Source of the DNA: CAYHOI01 sp964358175
GTDB taxonomy: Bacteria; Margulisbacteria; Riflemargulisbacteria; GWF2-35-9
DNA length: 40,437 bases
Assembly: GCA_964358175.1 (NCBI GenBank)
Contig: CAYHOI010000005.1
Span: 1-40,437, forward strand
Direction of reading: 5' to 3'
Both the position numbers and the translations under genes were made by a program. Of the stretch, positions 1 through 8,507 are shown in pieces. Position 1 is the stretch's first letter, and each line of letters opens with the position of its first letter. The notes beneath the pieces are model-generated. The model worked only from the letters and a program-made list of their open reading frames with translations, searched no databases and was not told the origin of the DNA.

Positions 1-58
1 GAGGGCGGATAGAGGCGGAATTATTCGGCATTAAATCCCATAATGAGAATTGCTGAGA

Positions 59-886
59 TCACATGCTCAATACATAACTGACTCGCACCCCCGTCGCATA
101 GATATCAGTCCAATGGGAGGCCTTTTTGGCTTCATGGCTCATCAGTTCTTGCCAGGTCATAGTAGGATTCTTCAGAAAGGGGTTCCAGTCAAGCTTTTGC
201 ATAGATAATGAGAGAGACTCTGCATAGAGCTCAAGCAGAGATTGTGTCGGACAGGTAAGAATTGTTAAGTTTGTATCCGTCTTTCGAACAATATGTGGTA
301 CATGGTAAGACTGTTTGTCTGATTGAGTGAGGCTATGAAAGAGTAGGGGAAGCTCAAAAGTCTCCGGCTTAATGCGTGACAAAATGTCAGGACTGTCTTT
401 GCCCTGAATGGCGCAGTAACTTGCTGTAAAGGTGTCCAGGATAATAGCCTCACGCGCAATGCGCTTCATCTCTCTTAAAATGGAGTATGGATCTGGTAAA
501 TAATACAGTAGGCCAAGACAAAGAATCGTATCAAAACATTTGTCCGGCAGGGTCTTCAAAATGTCCATGACATTGCCTACCATAAATGTGTAGGACTCAG
601 GGATAGTCCCTTCATCACTAAATAATGCATTCGCGTGGCTAATTAGCTTGGGATCACTGTCAAGTCCTGTGACATGTCTGGCAGCTAACTTCAGAGCCAG
701 CATAGACCATGTCCCGAAGTGACATCCGAGATCTAAAATGGTTTTGCCGGAAATGAATGTCCGATTGTTTGCGAGGAGTATCGTCCCGCGAATGTTTACG
801 GCCTCAACATGATAGGGGACAGCCCATCGATGCTTACGTGTATCATGGACAATGAATGGGGAGTCCTCTGAAAAATAGTTCTCCAT
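59..886 (-). CDS. Class I SAM-dependent methyltransferase
   Basis: A 275-residue protein with a Rossmann methyltransferase core. Motif I (LDLGCHFGTW) lies at residues 51-60 and the acidic end of strand 2 (GLDSD) at 74-78. A hydrophobic strand with the sequence DTILCLGLLYYL follows and is typical of motif IV. The substrate cannot be read from the sequence; the family includes small-molecule, lipid and sugar methyltransferases. The ATG lies 8 bases after a TATAAT hexamer with a TTGACA 16 bases further up, so the transcript probably starts almost at the start codon and no ribosome binding site is visible. It is transcribed away from the next gene. The stretch between its stop and the window edge (1-58) shows nothing I can assign. 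The fold is secure, the function is not. Confidence 0.85.
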   Translation of the reverse strand: MENYFSEDSPFIVHDTRKHRWAVPYHVEAVNIRGTILLANNRTFISGKTILDLGCHFGTWSMLALKLAARHVTGLDSDPKLISHANALFSDEGTIPESYTFMVGNVMDILKTLPDKCFDTILCLGLLYYLPDPYSILREMKRIAREAIILDTFTASYCAIQGKDSPDILSRIKPETFELPLLFHSLTQSDKQSYHVPHIVRKTDTNLTILTCPTQSLLELYAESLSLSMQKLDWNPFLKNPTMTWQELMSHEAKKASHWTDIYATGVRVSYVLSM

Positions 887-894
887 GGTGGGTG

Positions 895-922
895 ATTATA
901 GGTTCTGAACTGTTGATGTCAA
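895..922 (-). promoter_or_regulatory. Consensus promoter of the methyltransferase, near-leaderless
   Basis: Read on the minus strand, TTGACA (922-917) is separated by 16 bases from TATAAT (900-895). Only 8 bases separate the TATAAT from the ATG at 886. A start site about 7 bases after the -10 would leave a leader of 1-3 bases. Confidence 0.7.
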
Positions 923-962
923 CTGGATAATATGCGAGTTTTGTGGCCTTTGATTTTGCTAT

Positions 963-991
963 TTGCAAATTTTAAAACCATGTATTAGAAT
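963..991 (+). promoter_or_regulatory. Promoter for the 1.0-8.2 kb plus-strand run
   Basis: TTGCAA (963-968), a 17-base spacer, then TAGAAT (986-991). The start site would be near 998, leaving a normal leader before the gene that starts at 1028 or 1046. Confidence 0.55.
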
Positions 992-1045
992 GGAATCACT
1001 GAATTGGGGGTCGGTTAAAGATGATGAATGACAACGAGGTGTTTT

Positions 1046-1993
1046 ATGGTTGAGGTCAATCCAGGCGATCAAGTCAGGGCTCAGAGTTTTGTTGTCGAGT
1101 ACCTCGATGTTATCCGTACGAATGTCATTGAGATTTCACATAAACGTAACACCCTCAAGTCTCGAGTGAAACAGATTTCCCAGACCCATAAAATTGCCAA
1201 AGACTTTGCGAACTACATTTCTTTATTCTTAATGGTGACAAAAACGGTCTTTATTGAAAATAAAATATGGAAAGTTAATGAAACTTTAGCTGAAAAATTA
1301 AATCGACCCGGATTCCTCTCTAGAAATATATTCAAGTTCCTCTCTTTTACACGAGATTATAATGAGTATTATAAGTCTCCTCTTGTTTTTAATACTATTT
1401 ATTCCAACAATGACTTTGAGGTTGTGAATAAAAGAAAAAGTATTCTGAGGACACTTGGAAGTATGCTTGAAGAGGAAAATATTGCATTTGAAAGTTTTTA
1501 TCAAACCGTAAGCAGAAGATATGCCTATTTCAGGGACTTCAATAACCCCTCAAACTTCTATTACACGAAGGGCGAAGTGTTTAGCAATAAACAGTTTATT
1601 TTCATTTTTGTCTTCAAGACGCTTAATTTTTTGGGTGTGGTTCAGCTGGAACGCAAAGGGAAGGTTATGTCTGATTACTATTTCAAATTTACAGAGTTCG
1701 GAAAGCAAATGATTTCAGATTTTATGATCAATGAAACGATGCATAAACGTCAGATTTCTCCTTCTGAGAAGCGAGTTGTTATTCCTTACAATGTCATAGA
1801 GAAAACCGGTAATCATAGGGATACCCTGAATAGAATGTTCAACGAATGGATCCCTAACAGAAAGTCTGTCTTTATATTATCTCCTGTCACTTTCTTGAAT
1901 GAACATGATCGCGATAGAGATTTTCTTGCAACCGTGCGAGGAGGAATCGTTCGCCGCGTGCAAAGTGAGAATATTCCAAATCTTCTGGTTTAA
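1046..1993 (+). CDS. Hypothetical protein, no recognised domain
   Basis: About 315 residues that I cannot assign to a family. I place the start at 1046 because GAGGTG sits 4 bases upstream. An in-frame ATG at 1028 would add six residues but has no good ribosome binding site. The middle is rich in aromatic residues, Lys and Arg. The segment from about residue 190 to 240 (KFTEFGKQM near its end) looks like it could be a winged-helix unit, but that is only an impression. There is no signal peptide or membrane segment. It ends 9 bases before the Nif3-family gene and is probably the first gene of that transcript. Confidence 0.6.
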   Translation: MVEVNPGDQVRAQSFVVEYLDVIRTNVIEISHKRNTLKSRVKQISQTHKIAKDFANYISLFLMVTKTVFIENKIWKVNETLAEKLNRPGFLSRNIFKFLSFTRDYNEYYKSPLVFNTIYSNNDFEVVNKRKSILRTLGSMLEEENIAFESFYQTVSRRYAYFRDFNNPSNFYYTKGEVFSNKQFIFIFVFKTLNFLGVVQLERKGKVMSDYYFKFTEFGKQMISDFMINETMHKRQISPSEKRVVIPYNVIEKTGNHRDTLNRMFNEWIPNRKSVFILSPVTFLNEHDRDRDFLATVRGGIVRRVQSENIPNLLV

Positions 1994-2002
1994 GAGTCCC
2001 TC

Positions 2003-3070
2003 ATGAATAGTAACGAAATCATTGGTTTCCTGGAAAGAGCCTATCCACCCAATCTCGCGCTTTCCTGGGACAATGTGGGGCTGCAAGTTGGGCATCATGA
2101 ACGCGAGATCCATCAGGTTGGGATAACGTTGACATTGACCCCAGAGATTCTTGAGGAGGTTATTCAGAAGAATATTCAGTTTGTGGTGACACATCACCCC
2201 CTTTTCTTTCAGCCTTTGAAGAGGATCGATCTTTCTAAACCGTCGGGTATGATGTTAGAAAAATTAATTCAACATAATATTACAGTTTATAGCCTTCATA
2301 CAAATCTTGATATCGCTCGTCATGGCGTTAGCGATGAGCTGGCCAAGCTGTTTGGAATTAAGCAATCCCAGGTGATGGAAATCACGTCGCAAGCCAGTCT
2401 TTATAAACTAGTCGTTTATGTTCCTTGTGATGATTTCGAGACATTCAGATCCAACATGCTGGGAAGTCGTGTAGGGCATATCGGAGATTATTCACATTGT
2501 TCTTTCAGCATGCAGGGTGAGGGAACCTTTAAGCCCGGTGAAGGGGCGAGTCCTTACATTGGTTCAACGGGAGAGCTCTCAAAGGTGGCGGAGTTTCGGT
2601 TTGAAACCATAGTTCATCAGAGAGATTGCGAGAAGGTCATTGCTGATATGAAAAAATATCATCCTTATGAGGAGGTTGCGTATGATCTTTTTGAACTCTC
2701 TACTCTGGAGGAGCCAGAAGGGCTTGGGCGTCATGGCATTGTTACCCCTATAAACCTTTCGGAATGGGAATTTCCTATTCAGGGAACATTGAAAGGGAAT
2801 ACTGATTTGAAAAAGGTGATCCGTAAGGTCGGAGTGTGTGGCGGGAATGGCTCTAAGCTCATTCAAAGAGCTATCGATTTGAGGCTAGATTTGTTTGCAA
2901 GCGCAGAAATGGGCTATCATGATGAGCTTCTCGCGAAGGAAAACGACTTAACCCTTTTAGCTATTGGGCATTATGCCAGTGAGATGCCAATGATCCATCG
3001 TCTTTCAGAAATTTTGCGTGATCAATTTCAAGACTTGGACATGATCATGCTATCCTCGAAACACACGTAG
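2003..3070 (+). CDS. Nif3-like dinuclear metal centre protein
   Basis: A 355-residue member of the NIF3/YbgI/YqfO family, a ring-forming protein with a two-metal site whose reaction is still not settled. Metal-binding landmarks are THHP (residues 63-66), the HTNLD segment near residue 104 and GHYASE near residue 325. The protein is about 100 residues longer than the short YbgI type. The extra middle portion (about 130-235) matches the inserted domain of the long YqfO-type members and carries HPYEEVAYD. It starts 9 bases after the preceding stop with only a weak ribosome binding site, so it is likely cotranscribed with that gene. Confidence 0.9.
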   Translation: MNSNEIIGFLERAYPPNLALSWDNVGLQVGHHEREIHQVGITLTLTPEILEEVIQKNIQFVVTHHPLFFQPLKRIDLSKPSGMMLEKLIQHNITVYSLHTNLDIARHGVSDELAKLFGIKQSQVMEITSQASLYKLVVYVPCDDFETFRSNMLGSRVGHIGDYSHCSFSMQGEGTFKPGEGASPYIGSTGELSKVAEFRFETIVHQRDCEKVIADMKKYHPYEEVAYDLFELSTLEEPEGLGRHGIVTPINLSEWEFPIQGTLKGNTDLKKVIRKVGVCGGNGSKLIQRAIDLRLDLFASAEMGYHDELLAKENDLTLLAIGHYASEMPMIHRLSEILRDQFQDLDMIMLSSKHT

Positions 3071-3088
3071 CTTTTGTCGTGGAGAGTA

Positions 3089-3097
3089 TGCTAGACT
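3089..3097 (+). promoter_or_regulatory. Extended -10 element (TGcTAGACT)
   Basis: A TG-n-TAGACT element ends 9 bases before the ATG at 3107. The upstream -35 region is poor. It fits the pattern of -10-like hexamers close to start codons in this window and could give an almost leaderless transcript. Confidence 0.4.
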
Positions 3098-3106
3098 ACA
3101 AGGGAA

Positions 3107-3385
3107 ATGGTTGAGATTGGTTCGGATTTTCATCATGTTTCGCAGGCATCTTCGATTCCTCCAAGAGTGCCGCATTCGCAAGCTGGCTATTATGGAGAAC
3201 CCATCATCAGTTGTGATGACTGTCCATCATCCAAGGTATGTAAAAAAATAGGCAATTATCGAAAATCTTGTGAGCCAGGGAAAATACCATCTCCCGGAGA
3301 GTTGTCGGTTGCGAAATGTCTGGCAGGCACGAATATCTTGCTCGCCAAATTGCTAGAACGAATGGGTGGACAGCCCATTCTTTGA
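3107..3385 (+). CDS. Small cysteine-rich hypothetical protein
   Basis: A 92-residue protein of unknown family. Its centre holds C36-x2-C39-x5-C45-x9-C55 and a further Cys at 71, a spacing that could bind zinc or an Fe-S cluster. The C-terminal 20 residues (NILLAKLLERMG) look helical. AAGGG lies only a few bases before the ATG, which is tight for a ribosome binding site. It ends 30 bases before glmS and so probably shares its transcript. Too short to classify; the reading frame is intact and the composition looks coding. Confidence 0.55.
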   Translation: MVEIGSDFHHVSQASSIPPRVPHSQAGYYGEPIISCDDCPSSKVCKKIGNYRKSCEPGKIPSPGELSVAKCLAGTNILLAKLLERMGGQPIL

Positions 3386-3415
3386 TCTATTATTATAAAA
3401 AGGGAGACTTCATTT

Positions 3416-5248
3416 ATGTGTGGAATATTTGCATATATCGGTAAACGGCCTGCTGCCAACGTTGTGATTAGTGGCCTCAAAAAATTAGAGTATCGTGGCT
3501 ATGATAGCCTCGGGATATCAACCTTGTCTGGCAAATTGAATACCTACAAGTGTGTAGGAAAAGTATCAGAGCTTGAAGAGGAGATCAGCGATAAAAAGCT
3601 AAACGGCAAAGTTGGAATTGGGCATACACGATGGGCCACCCATGGAGAACCCACCGCGATTAATGCGCATCCCCATTTGGATCGTGAAGGAAAAATTTCG
3701 ATCGTCCATAATGGAATCATTGAAAACTATCAGCTCTTGAAGACTGAGTTGATTTCAAAGGGGATCATTTTTATATCTCAGACCGACTCCGAGGTCATCG
3801 TACATTTGGTTTCTCTGTATTACCGTGAATCAGGAAATATGGAACAGGCGTTTGTGAAAATGATTCAGCGGCTGGAAGGTAGTTACGCAATCTGTATGAT
3901 TTCGGAACATATGCCAAACCAAATAATTGCGTGCCGAAAAAATAGTCCGCTTATTATTGGCGTTGGAGAACATGAAAACATGTGTTCATCAGATATCGCA
4001 CCGATTCTTAATTATACCAAACAAATTATATACCTTGATGAGGCTGAATACGCTCTCGTAACGGCCGAAGACGTCATTGTTAAAACCTTTGACGGCAAAC
4101 GAAAAGAAAAGGAGATCATTAAAAGCTCTATTAATGTGGAGGATGTCAGTAAAGGACACTATGATTTTTATATGATGAAAGAAATCCACGAACAACCTCG
4201 ATCGATTATTGAAACCATTCAAGGCCGATGTGATATCGAATCTGGTGAAGTGAAACTTCAGTTTCTTAATGTCAGCAACAGTCAACTTTTGAATATTAAT
4301 CGCATTGTGATAACCGCATGCGGGACCTCCCTTCATGCTGGGTTGGTCGGAGAGTTTTATTTAGAAAAATTTGCCGCGATACCCGTTGAGGTGGAGTATG
4401 CTGCAGAGTTTCGTTACCGCAACCCCATTATAGACACTAAAACGCTTGTTTTAGCGATCAGTCAATCAGGAGAAACGGCAGATACTTTGGCGGCAGTTGC
4501 TGAAGCAAAGAGTAAAGGAGCCATGGTGATCGCGATATGCAATGTCCATGGAAGTACGATCACTCGAGAATGTGACGGGGTTATTTTTACCAAAGCCGGA
4601 CAAGAAATCGGGGTTGCATCCACCAAGGCATTTACGGCACAAATCACAGCACTTTATATGTTTGCAATATTCTTGGCTCGGATCAAATGGATCATTTCCA
4701 AAGATACGGCATCTCATCTTTTGAAGCAGCTTTTTCATATTCCCACGTTGGTCAGTGAGATTTTTGCCCATGAAGATGAAATTATCAGAATTGCAAATAA
4801 ATATTACAAGTCAGACCATTTCCTCTATTTGGGACGAGGGATTGGCTTTCCTGTTGCTCTTGAGGGAGCCCTTAAGATGAAGGAAATTTCTTATATCCAT
4901 GCTGAAGGCTATTCTGCGGCGGAAATGAAGCACGGTCCGATTGCCCTGATTGATGAAAATATGCCAGTCGTGGTGATCGCCCTCAAAGGACGAAGCTACG
5001 AGAAGATACTGAGTAATATTTCAGAGGTAAAGGCACGAAAAGGGAAAGTCGTGGCTATAGCCACAAAAGGCGATCATTCTATTAAAGAAAAGGTAGACGA
5101 TGTCATCTACATTCCAGATACCGAGGAAGAGTTAACGGCAATTTTAGCGGTTGTTCCTTTGCAATTATTAGCCTATCATGCCGCTGTGCTTCGTGGTTGT
5201 CATGTTGATCAACCTCGCAATCTAGCCAAGAGCGTAACGGTGGAGTAA
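3416..5248 (+). CDS. glmS: Glutamine-fructose-6-phosphate aminotransferase (isomerizing)
   Basis: Makes glucosamine-6-phosphate from fructose-6-phosphate and glutamine, the entry step to UDP-GlcNAc and thus to peptidoglycan and surface glycans. The 610-residue length is normal. The N-terminal nucleophile Cys2 follows the initiator Met (MCGIF), and TRWATHGEP is the glutaminase motif. Two SIS sugar-isomerase domains follow, marked by CGTSLHAG and SQSGETADT; the protein ends with the usual KSVTVE. AGGGAGA gives a good ribosome binding site. Only 30 bases separate it from the preceding gene, which leaves no room for a glmS ribozyme. Confidence 0.97.
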   Translation: MCGIFAYIGKRPAANVVISGLKKLEYRGYDSLGISTLSGKLNTYKCVGKVSELEEEISDKKLNGKVGIGHTRWATHGEPTAINAHPHLDREGKISIVHNGIIENYQLLKTELISKGIIFISQTDSEVIVHLVSLYYRESGNMEQAFVKMIQRLEGSYAICMISEHMPNQIIACRKNSPLIIGVGEHENMCSSDIAPILNYTKQIIYLDEAEYALVTAEDVIVKTFDGKRKEKEIIKSSINVEDVSKGHYDFYMMKEIHEQPRSIIETIQGRCDIESGEVKLQFLNVSNSQLLNINRIVITACGTSLHAGLVGEFYLEKFAAIPVEVEYAAEFRYRNPIIDTKTLVLAISQSGETADTLAAVAEAKSKGAMVIAICNVHGSTITRECDGVIFTKAGQEIGVASTKAFTAQITALYMFAIFLARIKWIISKDTASHLLKQLFHIPTLVSEIFAHEDEIIRIANKYYKSDHFLYLGRGIGFPVALEGALKMKEISYIHAEGYSAAEMKHGPIALIDENMPVVVIALKGRSYEKILSNISEVKARKGKVVAIATKGDHSIKEKVDDVIYIPDTEEELTAILAVVPLQLLAYHAAVLRGCHVDQPRNLAKSVTVE

Positions 5249-5254
5249 AGCACA

Positions 5255-6043
5255 ATGGACATGACTACCAAAATGCTCTTAACCATTAAGATCGGATCTA
5301 ATATCTTAACGGATAGTCGCAACCAGCTAGACCTTAATGTCCTGCGACATCTTATCCAGCAAATAGCTTTCTTGAAGCAAAAGGGCCTGATGATCGTGGT
5401 GGTGACTTCCGGTGCAATTGTTTGTGGTTCGGCCGCTCTGGGGATTAACCCCGAAAGCTTGGAAGACAAACAGGCATCAGCTGCAGTAGGACAGGTGATT
5501 CTGATGGAACATTATCAATTATTCTTCGAAAAGCTAGGATTTAAGGTAGGGCAGGTTCTGCTTACCAAAGATGGCCTCCTCGATCAAACTCGTGCAAAGT
5601 TAGCCAAAAATACTTTCAACCGACTTTTGGAACTCGATGTGATCCCGATTGTAAATGAAAACGACACAGTGTCTGTCGATGAGATCAAATTCTCAGATAA
5701 TGACACATTGTCCTCCATGGTTTCAATCTTACTAGGAGCGGACTTGCAAATATTCCTGACGGACATTGATGGGGTTTATAACGCTGATCCTCGCACTGAC
5801 AAAGAGGCCAAGTTGATATCACGTTTTAGAGATATTCCAGAAACCCTTCGAAGCCAAATGAGTGCTGAAAGTGTCTCTCAAAAGGGACGTGGGGGAATGA
5901 AGTCCAAGGTGACATCGGCTCAACTGCTTTTGGAAAATAACATTGAATCTATTATCGCTCCGGGAAAAAGAGAAAATGTGCTTTTGGATCTTTATCGAGG
6001 ACAGATAATCGGAACCTTTTGCCTCAAAGGAGATCTTTTATGA
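5255..6043 (+). CDS. proB: Glutamate 5-kinase without PUA domain
   Basis: Phosphorylates glutamate to glutamyl-5-phosphate, the first step of proline synthesis. The amino-acid kinase fold is complete: IKIGSNILTD near the N-terminus, VTSGAIVCG for the phosphate-binding loop, NENDTVSVDE for glutamate binding and LTDIDGVYNADP for the nucleotide site. At 262 residues it stops after the kinase domain and lacks the C-terminal PUA domain of the roughly 370-residue enzymes. PUA-less versions are known. It begins 6 bases after glmS and overlaps proA by 4 bases (ATGA), so the two are translationally coupled. Confidence 0.95.
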   Translation: MDMTTKMLLTIKIGSNILTDSRNQLDLNVLRHLIQQIAFLKQKGLMIVVVTSGAIVCGSAALGINPESLEDKQASAAVGQVILMEHYQLFFEKLGFKVGQVLLTKDGLLDQTRAKLAKNTFNRLLELDVIPIVNENDTVSVDEIKFSDNDTLSSMVSILLGADLQIFLTDIDGVYNADPRTDKEAKLISRFRDIPETLRSQMSAESVSQKGRGGMKSKVTSAQLLLENNIESIIAPGKRENVLLDLYRGQIIGTFCLKGDLL

Positions 6044-7287
6044 CAGATGTGTCAGCAAAAGCCGCCATGGCAAAGGAAATATCTCTATTTCTTGCAAAGT
6101 GCTCTACGGAGTTAAAAAATCGAGGTCTGCTTGCCATGGCCGAACGATTAGTCGGAGATAAACAAGTAATATTGGATGCGAATAAAGCAGATATTTCCCA
6201 AGGGCACAAGGATAAAATGAGTGCTACACTTTTGGATCGGTTGACCTTGACTCAAGAGAGAATTGTAGCTATGGCTGATGGACTTCGCGAGATTGCCAGA
6301 TTGCCAGACCCAGTGGGGGAGGTGATGGAAGGTTGGATTCGGCCAAATGGACTCCAGATTATAAAGAAGCGTGTTCCCATTGGGGTGATTGGAATCATTT
6401 ATGAGGCACGTCCAAACGTCACCGTGGATGCCATTGGCCTGACTCTCAAGTCTTCAAACGCCGTGATCTTACGAGGATCATCTTCCACATTGCATTCCAA
6501 TCAGGCGATTGTGAAGGTTTTGAGTGAGGCTCTTTTCTCAGTTGGATTTCCGTCTCAGACCATTCAGCTCATTACAGATCCATCGAGAGATACCGTTGCT
6601 GAGTTGGTGACTTGTAATCAGTTTGTCGATTTGGTTATTCCACGCGGAGGCGCTACACTGATTCAGTCGGTTATTCAAATCTCGACTGTTCCATGTATTG
6701 AAACCGGTGTTGGGAATTGTCATGTCTATGTAGACAAGGATGCGAGACCAGAGATTGTTGTGCCTATTGTTCTGAATGCAAAAGCTCAGCGCCCGAGCGT
6801 TTGTAATGCCGCTGAAACGCTGCTTGTGCATGCCGAAGTGGCAGAACGCTATTTACCAGACCTTCTTCAAGCACTCCGAAAGGAAAAAGTAGAAATTGTG
6901 GGTTGCGAAGTGACCCGTGGAATAGACCCCGCCATTCAACTTGCATCTGAGGGGGACTACGCAACGGAATTTCTGGACTATAAAATTGCTGTAAAGGTAG
7001 TGAAAGATGTTCGGGAGGCCATAGAACATATTTCCCGTTTTGGGACACAACACACAGAGGCCATTTTATCTGAGAATATTTCTGCCATTGAAGCTTTCAA
7101 GACTGAGGTGGACGCAGCTGCCATTATGATCAACACTTCCACACGATTTACCGATGGCTTTGAGTTTGGCTTTGGGGCAGAAATCGGCATTAGCACCCAG
7201 AAAATGCATGCACGGGGACCGATGGGGCTTCGTGAGCTAACAACTTACAAATATATTGTTCAGGGAAATGGACAAATTAGGGAATAA
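6040..7287 (+). CDS. proA: Glutamate-5-semialdehyde dehydrogenase (gamma-glutamyl phosphate reductase)
   Basis: Reduces glutamyl-5-phosphate with NADPH to glutamate-5-semialdehyde, the second step of proline synthesis. The protein has about 415 residues and an aldehyde dehydrogenase fold. The catalytic Cys lies in RPSVCNAAET, and YEARPNVTVDA and the glycine-rich GFGAEIGIST near the end are family hallmarks. I use the ATG at 6040, in the ATGA overlap with proB, because AAAGGAGA lies just upstream; a TTG at 6019 in the same frame is less likely. It is followed after 14 bases by purS. Confidence 0.97.
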   Translation: MTDVSAKAAMAKEISLFLAKCSTELKNRGLLAMAERLVGDKQVILDANKADISQGHKDKMSATLLDRLTLTQERIVAMADGLREIARLPDPVGEVMEGWIRPNGLQIIKKRVPIGVIGIIYEARPNVTVDAIGLTLKSSNAVILRGSSSTLHSNQAIVKVLSEALFSVGFPSQTIQLITDPSRDTVAELVTCNQFVDLVIPRGGATLIQSVIQISTVPCIETGVGNCHVYVDKDARPEIVVPIVLNAKAQRPSVCNAAETLLVHAEVAERYLPDLLQALRKEKVEIVGCEVTRGIDPAIQLASEGDYATEFLDYKIAVKVVKDVREAIEHISRFGTQHTEAILSENISAIEAFKTEVDAAAIMINTSTRFTDGFEFGFGAEIGISTQKMHARGPMGLRELTTYKYIVQGNGQIRE

Positions 7288-7301
7288 AAGGAGTTGAGGC
7301 A

Positions 7302-7556
7302 ATGTACAAGGTAAATGTGAAGGTGTTACTCAAAGATGACGTATTGGATCCGCAGGGGAAAACCGTACAAAAGGCTCTGGATCATTTGGGGTACAACGGA
7401 ATTGAGAATGTTCGCATAGGGAAGTTTATTGAGTTTTTATCAGATAAAACTGATGAGAAAATCTTGCAAAAGCAGGTGAAGGAGATGTGTAAGACTGTGC
7501 TGACCAATCCTGTGGTGGAAAAATTTGAGTTCTCGCTGGAACAGGTGGTTTCGTGA
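7302..7556 (+). CDS. purS: Phosphoribosylformylglycinamidine synthase subunit PurS
   Basis: The small 84-residue subunit that bridges PurQ and PurL in the multi-subunit FGAM synthase of purine synthesis. KVNVKVLLKDDVLDPQG at the N-terminus and GYNGIENVRIGK are typical of the family. GGAG lies ahead of the ATG. It overlaps purQ by four bases (GTGA). The large subunit PurL is not next to it, so it must lie elsewhere in the genome. Standalone PurS argues against a gammaproteobacterium, where the three activities are one chain. Confidence 0.95.
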   Translation: MYKVNVKVLLKDDVLDPQGKTVQKALDHLGYNGIENVRIGKFIEFLSDKTDEKILQKQVKEMCKTVLTNPVVEKFEFSLEQVVS

Positions 7557-8218
7557 AATACGGCGTGGTTGTTTTCCCAGGGTCAAACTGTGATCATGAT
7601 TGTTTCTATACGATCAGAGACGAGCTAAAAGAGTCCGCACAATATATTTGGCATGAGGAAACAAGTCTGCCCAAAGGACTCGATGTTCTGGTGCTTCCTG
7701 GAGGGTTCTCCTATGGTGATTACCTTCGTTGTGGTGCTATCGCAAAATTCGCGCGGATTATGCCCGAAATTATTTCATTTGCGAACAAAGGCGGACATGT
7801 TATTGGGATTTGCAATGGGTTTCAGGTGCTCACTGAATCAGGACTTCTTCCCGGGGCTCTGCTTCGCAATCAATACCAGCGTTTCATCTGCCAGGATGTA
7901 TACCTGAAGGTGGAGTCTACTCAGGGATCTTTTACGAAGCCCTTTTCATCAGGCGATATCCTTTCTGTTCCCATTGCCCATGGCGAGGGGCGATACTATA
8001 TAGATAAAGAGGGACTCCAAGCTCTTGAAGATCAGCACCAGATAGCTTTTCGGTATGTCGATGAGGGAGGGCGGTTGACGGATGACGCGAACCCTAATGG
8101 TTCACTCTTAAACATCGCGGGTATTTACAATGCCAAGAAAAATGTTCTGGGAATGATGCCTCACCCCGAGCGATGCAACTTTCAGAACCGCGAGAGCCTC
8201 AAGATTCTGATGGGTTGA
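7553..8218 (+). CDS. purQ: Phosphoribosylformylglycinamidine synthase glutaminase subunit PurQ
   Basis: The class I glutamine amidotransferase subunit that supplies ammonia to PurL. The nucleophile is Cys87 (GICNGFQ) and the other triad residues are His204 and Glu206 (PHPE). VLPGGFSYGDYLR near residue 48 forms the oxyanion-hole strand. The 221-residue length is normal. The start is a GTG in the GTGA overlap with the purS stop, which implies coupled translation and equal amounts of the two subunits. It is the last gene of the housekeeping run. Confidence 0.97.
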   Translation: MKYGVVVFPGSNCDHDCFYTIRDELKESAQYIWHEETSLPKGLDVLVLPGGFSYGDYLRCGAIAKFARIMPEIISFANKGGHVIGICNGFQVLTESGLLPGALLRNQYQRFICQDVYLKVESTQGSFTKPFSSGDILSVPIAHGEGRYYIDKEGLQALEDQHQIAFRYVDEGGRLTDDANPNGSLLNIAGIYNAKKNVLGMMPHPERCNFQNRESLKILMG

Positions 8219-8391
8219 GATTTATGGATTAACTCATACTCGTCAGGAATTTGTTTTTGGTATAGCCCGTTAGTCAATGCCACCTCACCCAGCCCTTGCT
8301 GAATTTTCCTTTCTGCGCAAGCGGAGAGTTGCCCACATATCCACAATCCCAAGAGTTACCAACAGGACAATAGCTTAAATATTTATAAAAC

Positions 8392-8410
8392 AGGGCATTT
8401 TTGTTGCCCT
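8392..8410 (+). terminator. Short hairpin after purQ, weak terminator candidate
   Basis: AGGGCA (8392-8397) pairs with TGCCCT (8405-8410) across a 7-base loop and is followed by TTTATT. The stem is only 6 bp and the right arm lies inside the spacer region of the hydG promoter, so it may be a terminator, part of an operator, or chance. The rest of 8219-8391 holds nothing I can assign. Confidence 0.35.
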
Positions 8411-8429
8411 TTATTCAATGTCGCATAAT
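8401..8429 (+). promoter_or_regulatory. Promoter candidate for hydG-hydF-hydE
   Basis: TTGTTG (8401-8406), 17 bases, then CATAAT (8424-8429). This gives a leader of about 70 bases before hydG. Confidence 0.5.
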
Positions 8430-8439
8430 ATACATTATG
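8424..8439. promoter_or_regulatory. Dyad overlapping the -10 of the hydG promoter
   Basis: CATAAT and ATTATG are exact inverted repeats separated by ATAC. The left arm is the -10 hexamer itself, a placement typical of repressor operators. The regulator is unknown. Confidence 0.4.
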
Positions 8440-8488
8440 TCAAATAAGTAAGAGCGATAAAAGAACGCTTTAATTCGGAAGCTAATCT

Positions 8489-8497
8489 TGGTAGGAT
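8489..8497 (+). promoter_or_regulatory. Second, start-proximal extended -10 for hydG
   Basis: TG-g-TAGGAT ends 10 bases before the ATG at 8508. It would give a leader of a few bases, as for other genes in this window, and would leave the dyad at 8424-8439 as an upstream site instead of an operator. Confidence 0.35.
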
Positions 8498-8507
8498 GTT
8501 CTGACCG

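Noticed and set aside
3386..3415. A glmS ribozyme/riboswitch before glmS
   Set aside because: Only 30 bases lie between the genes and they hold just a ribosome binding site.
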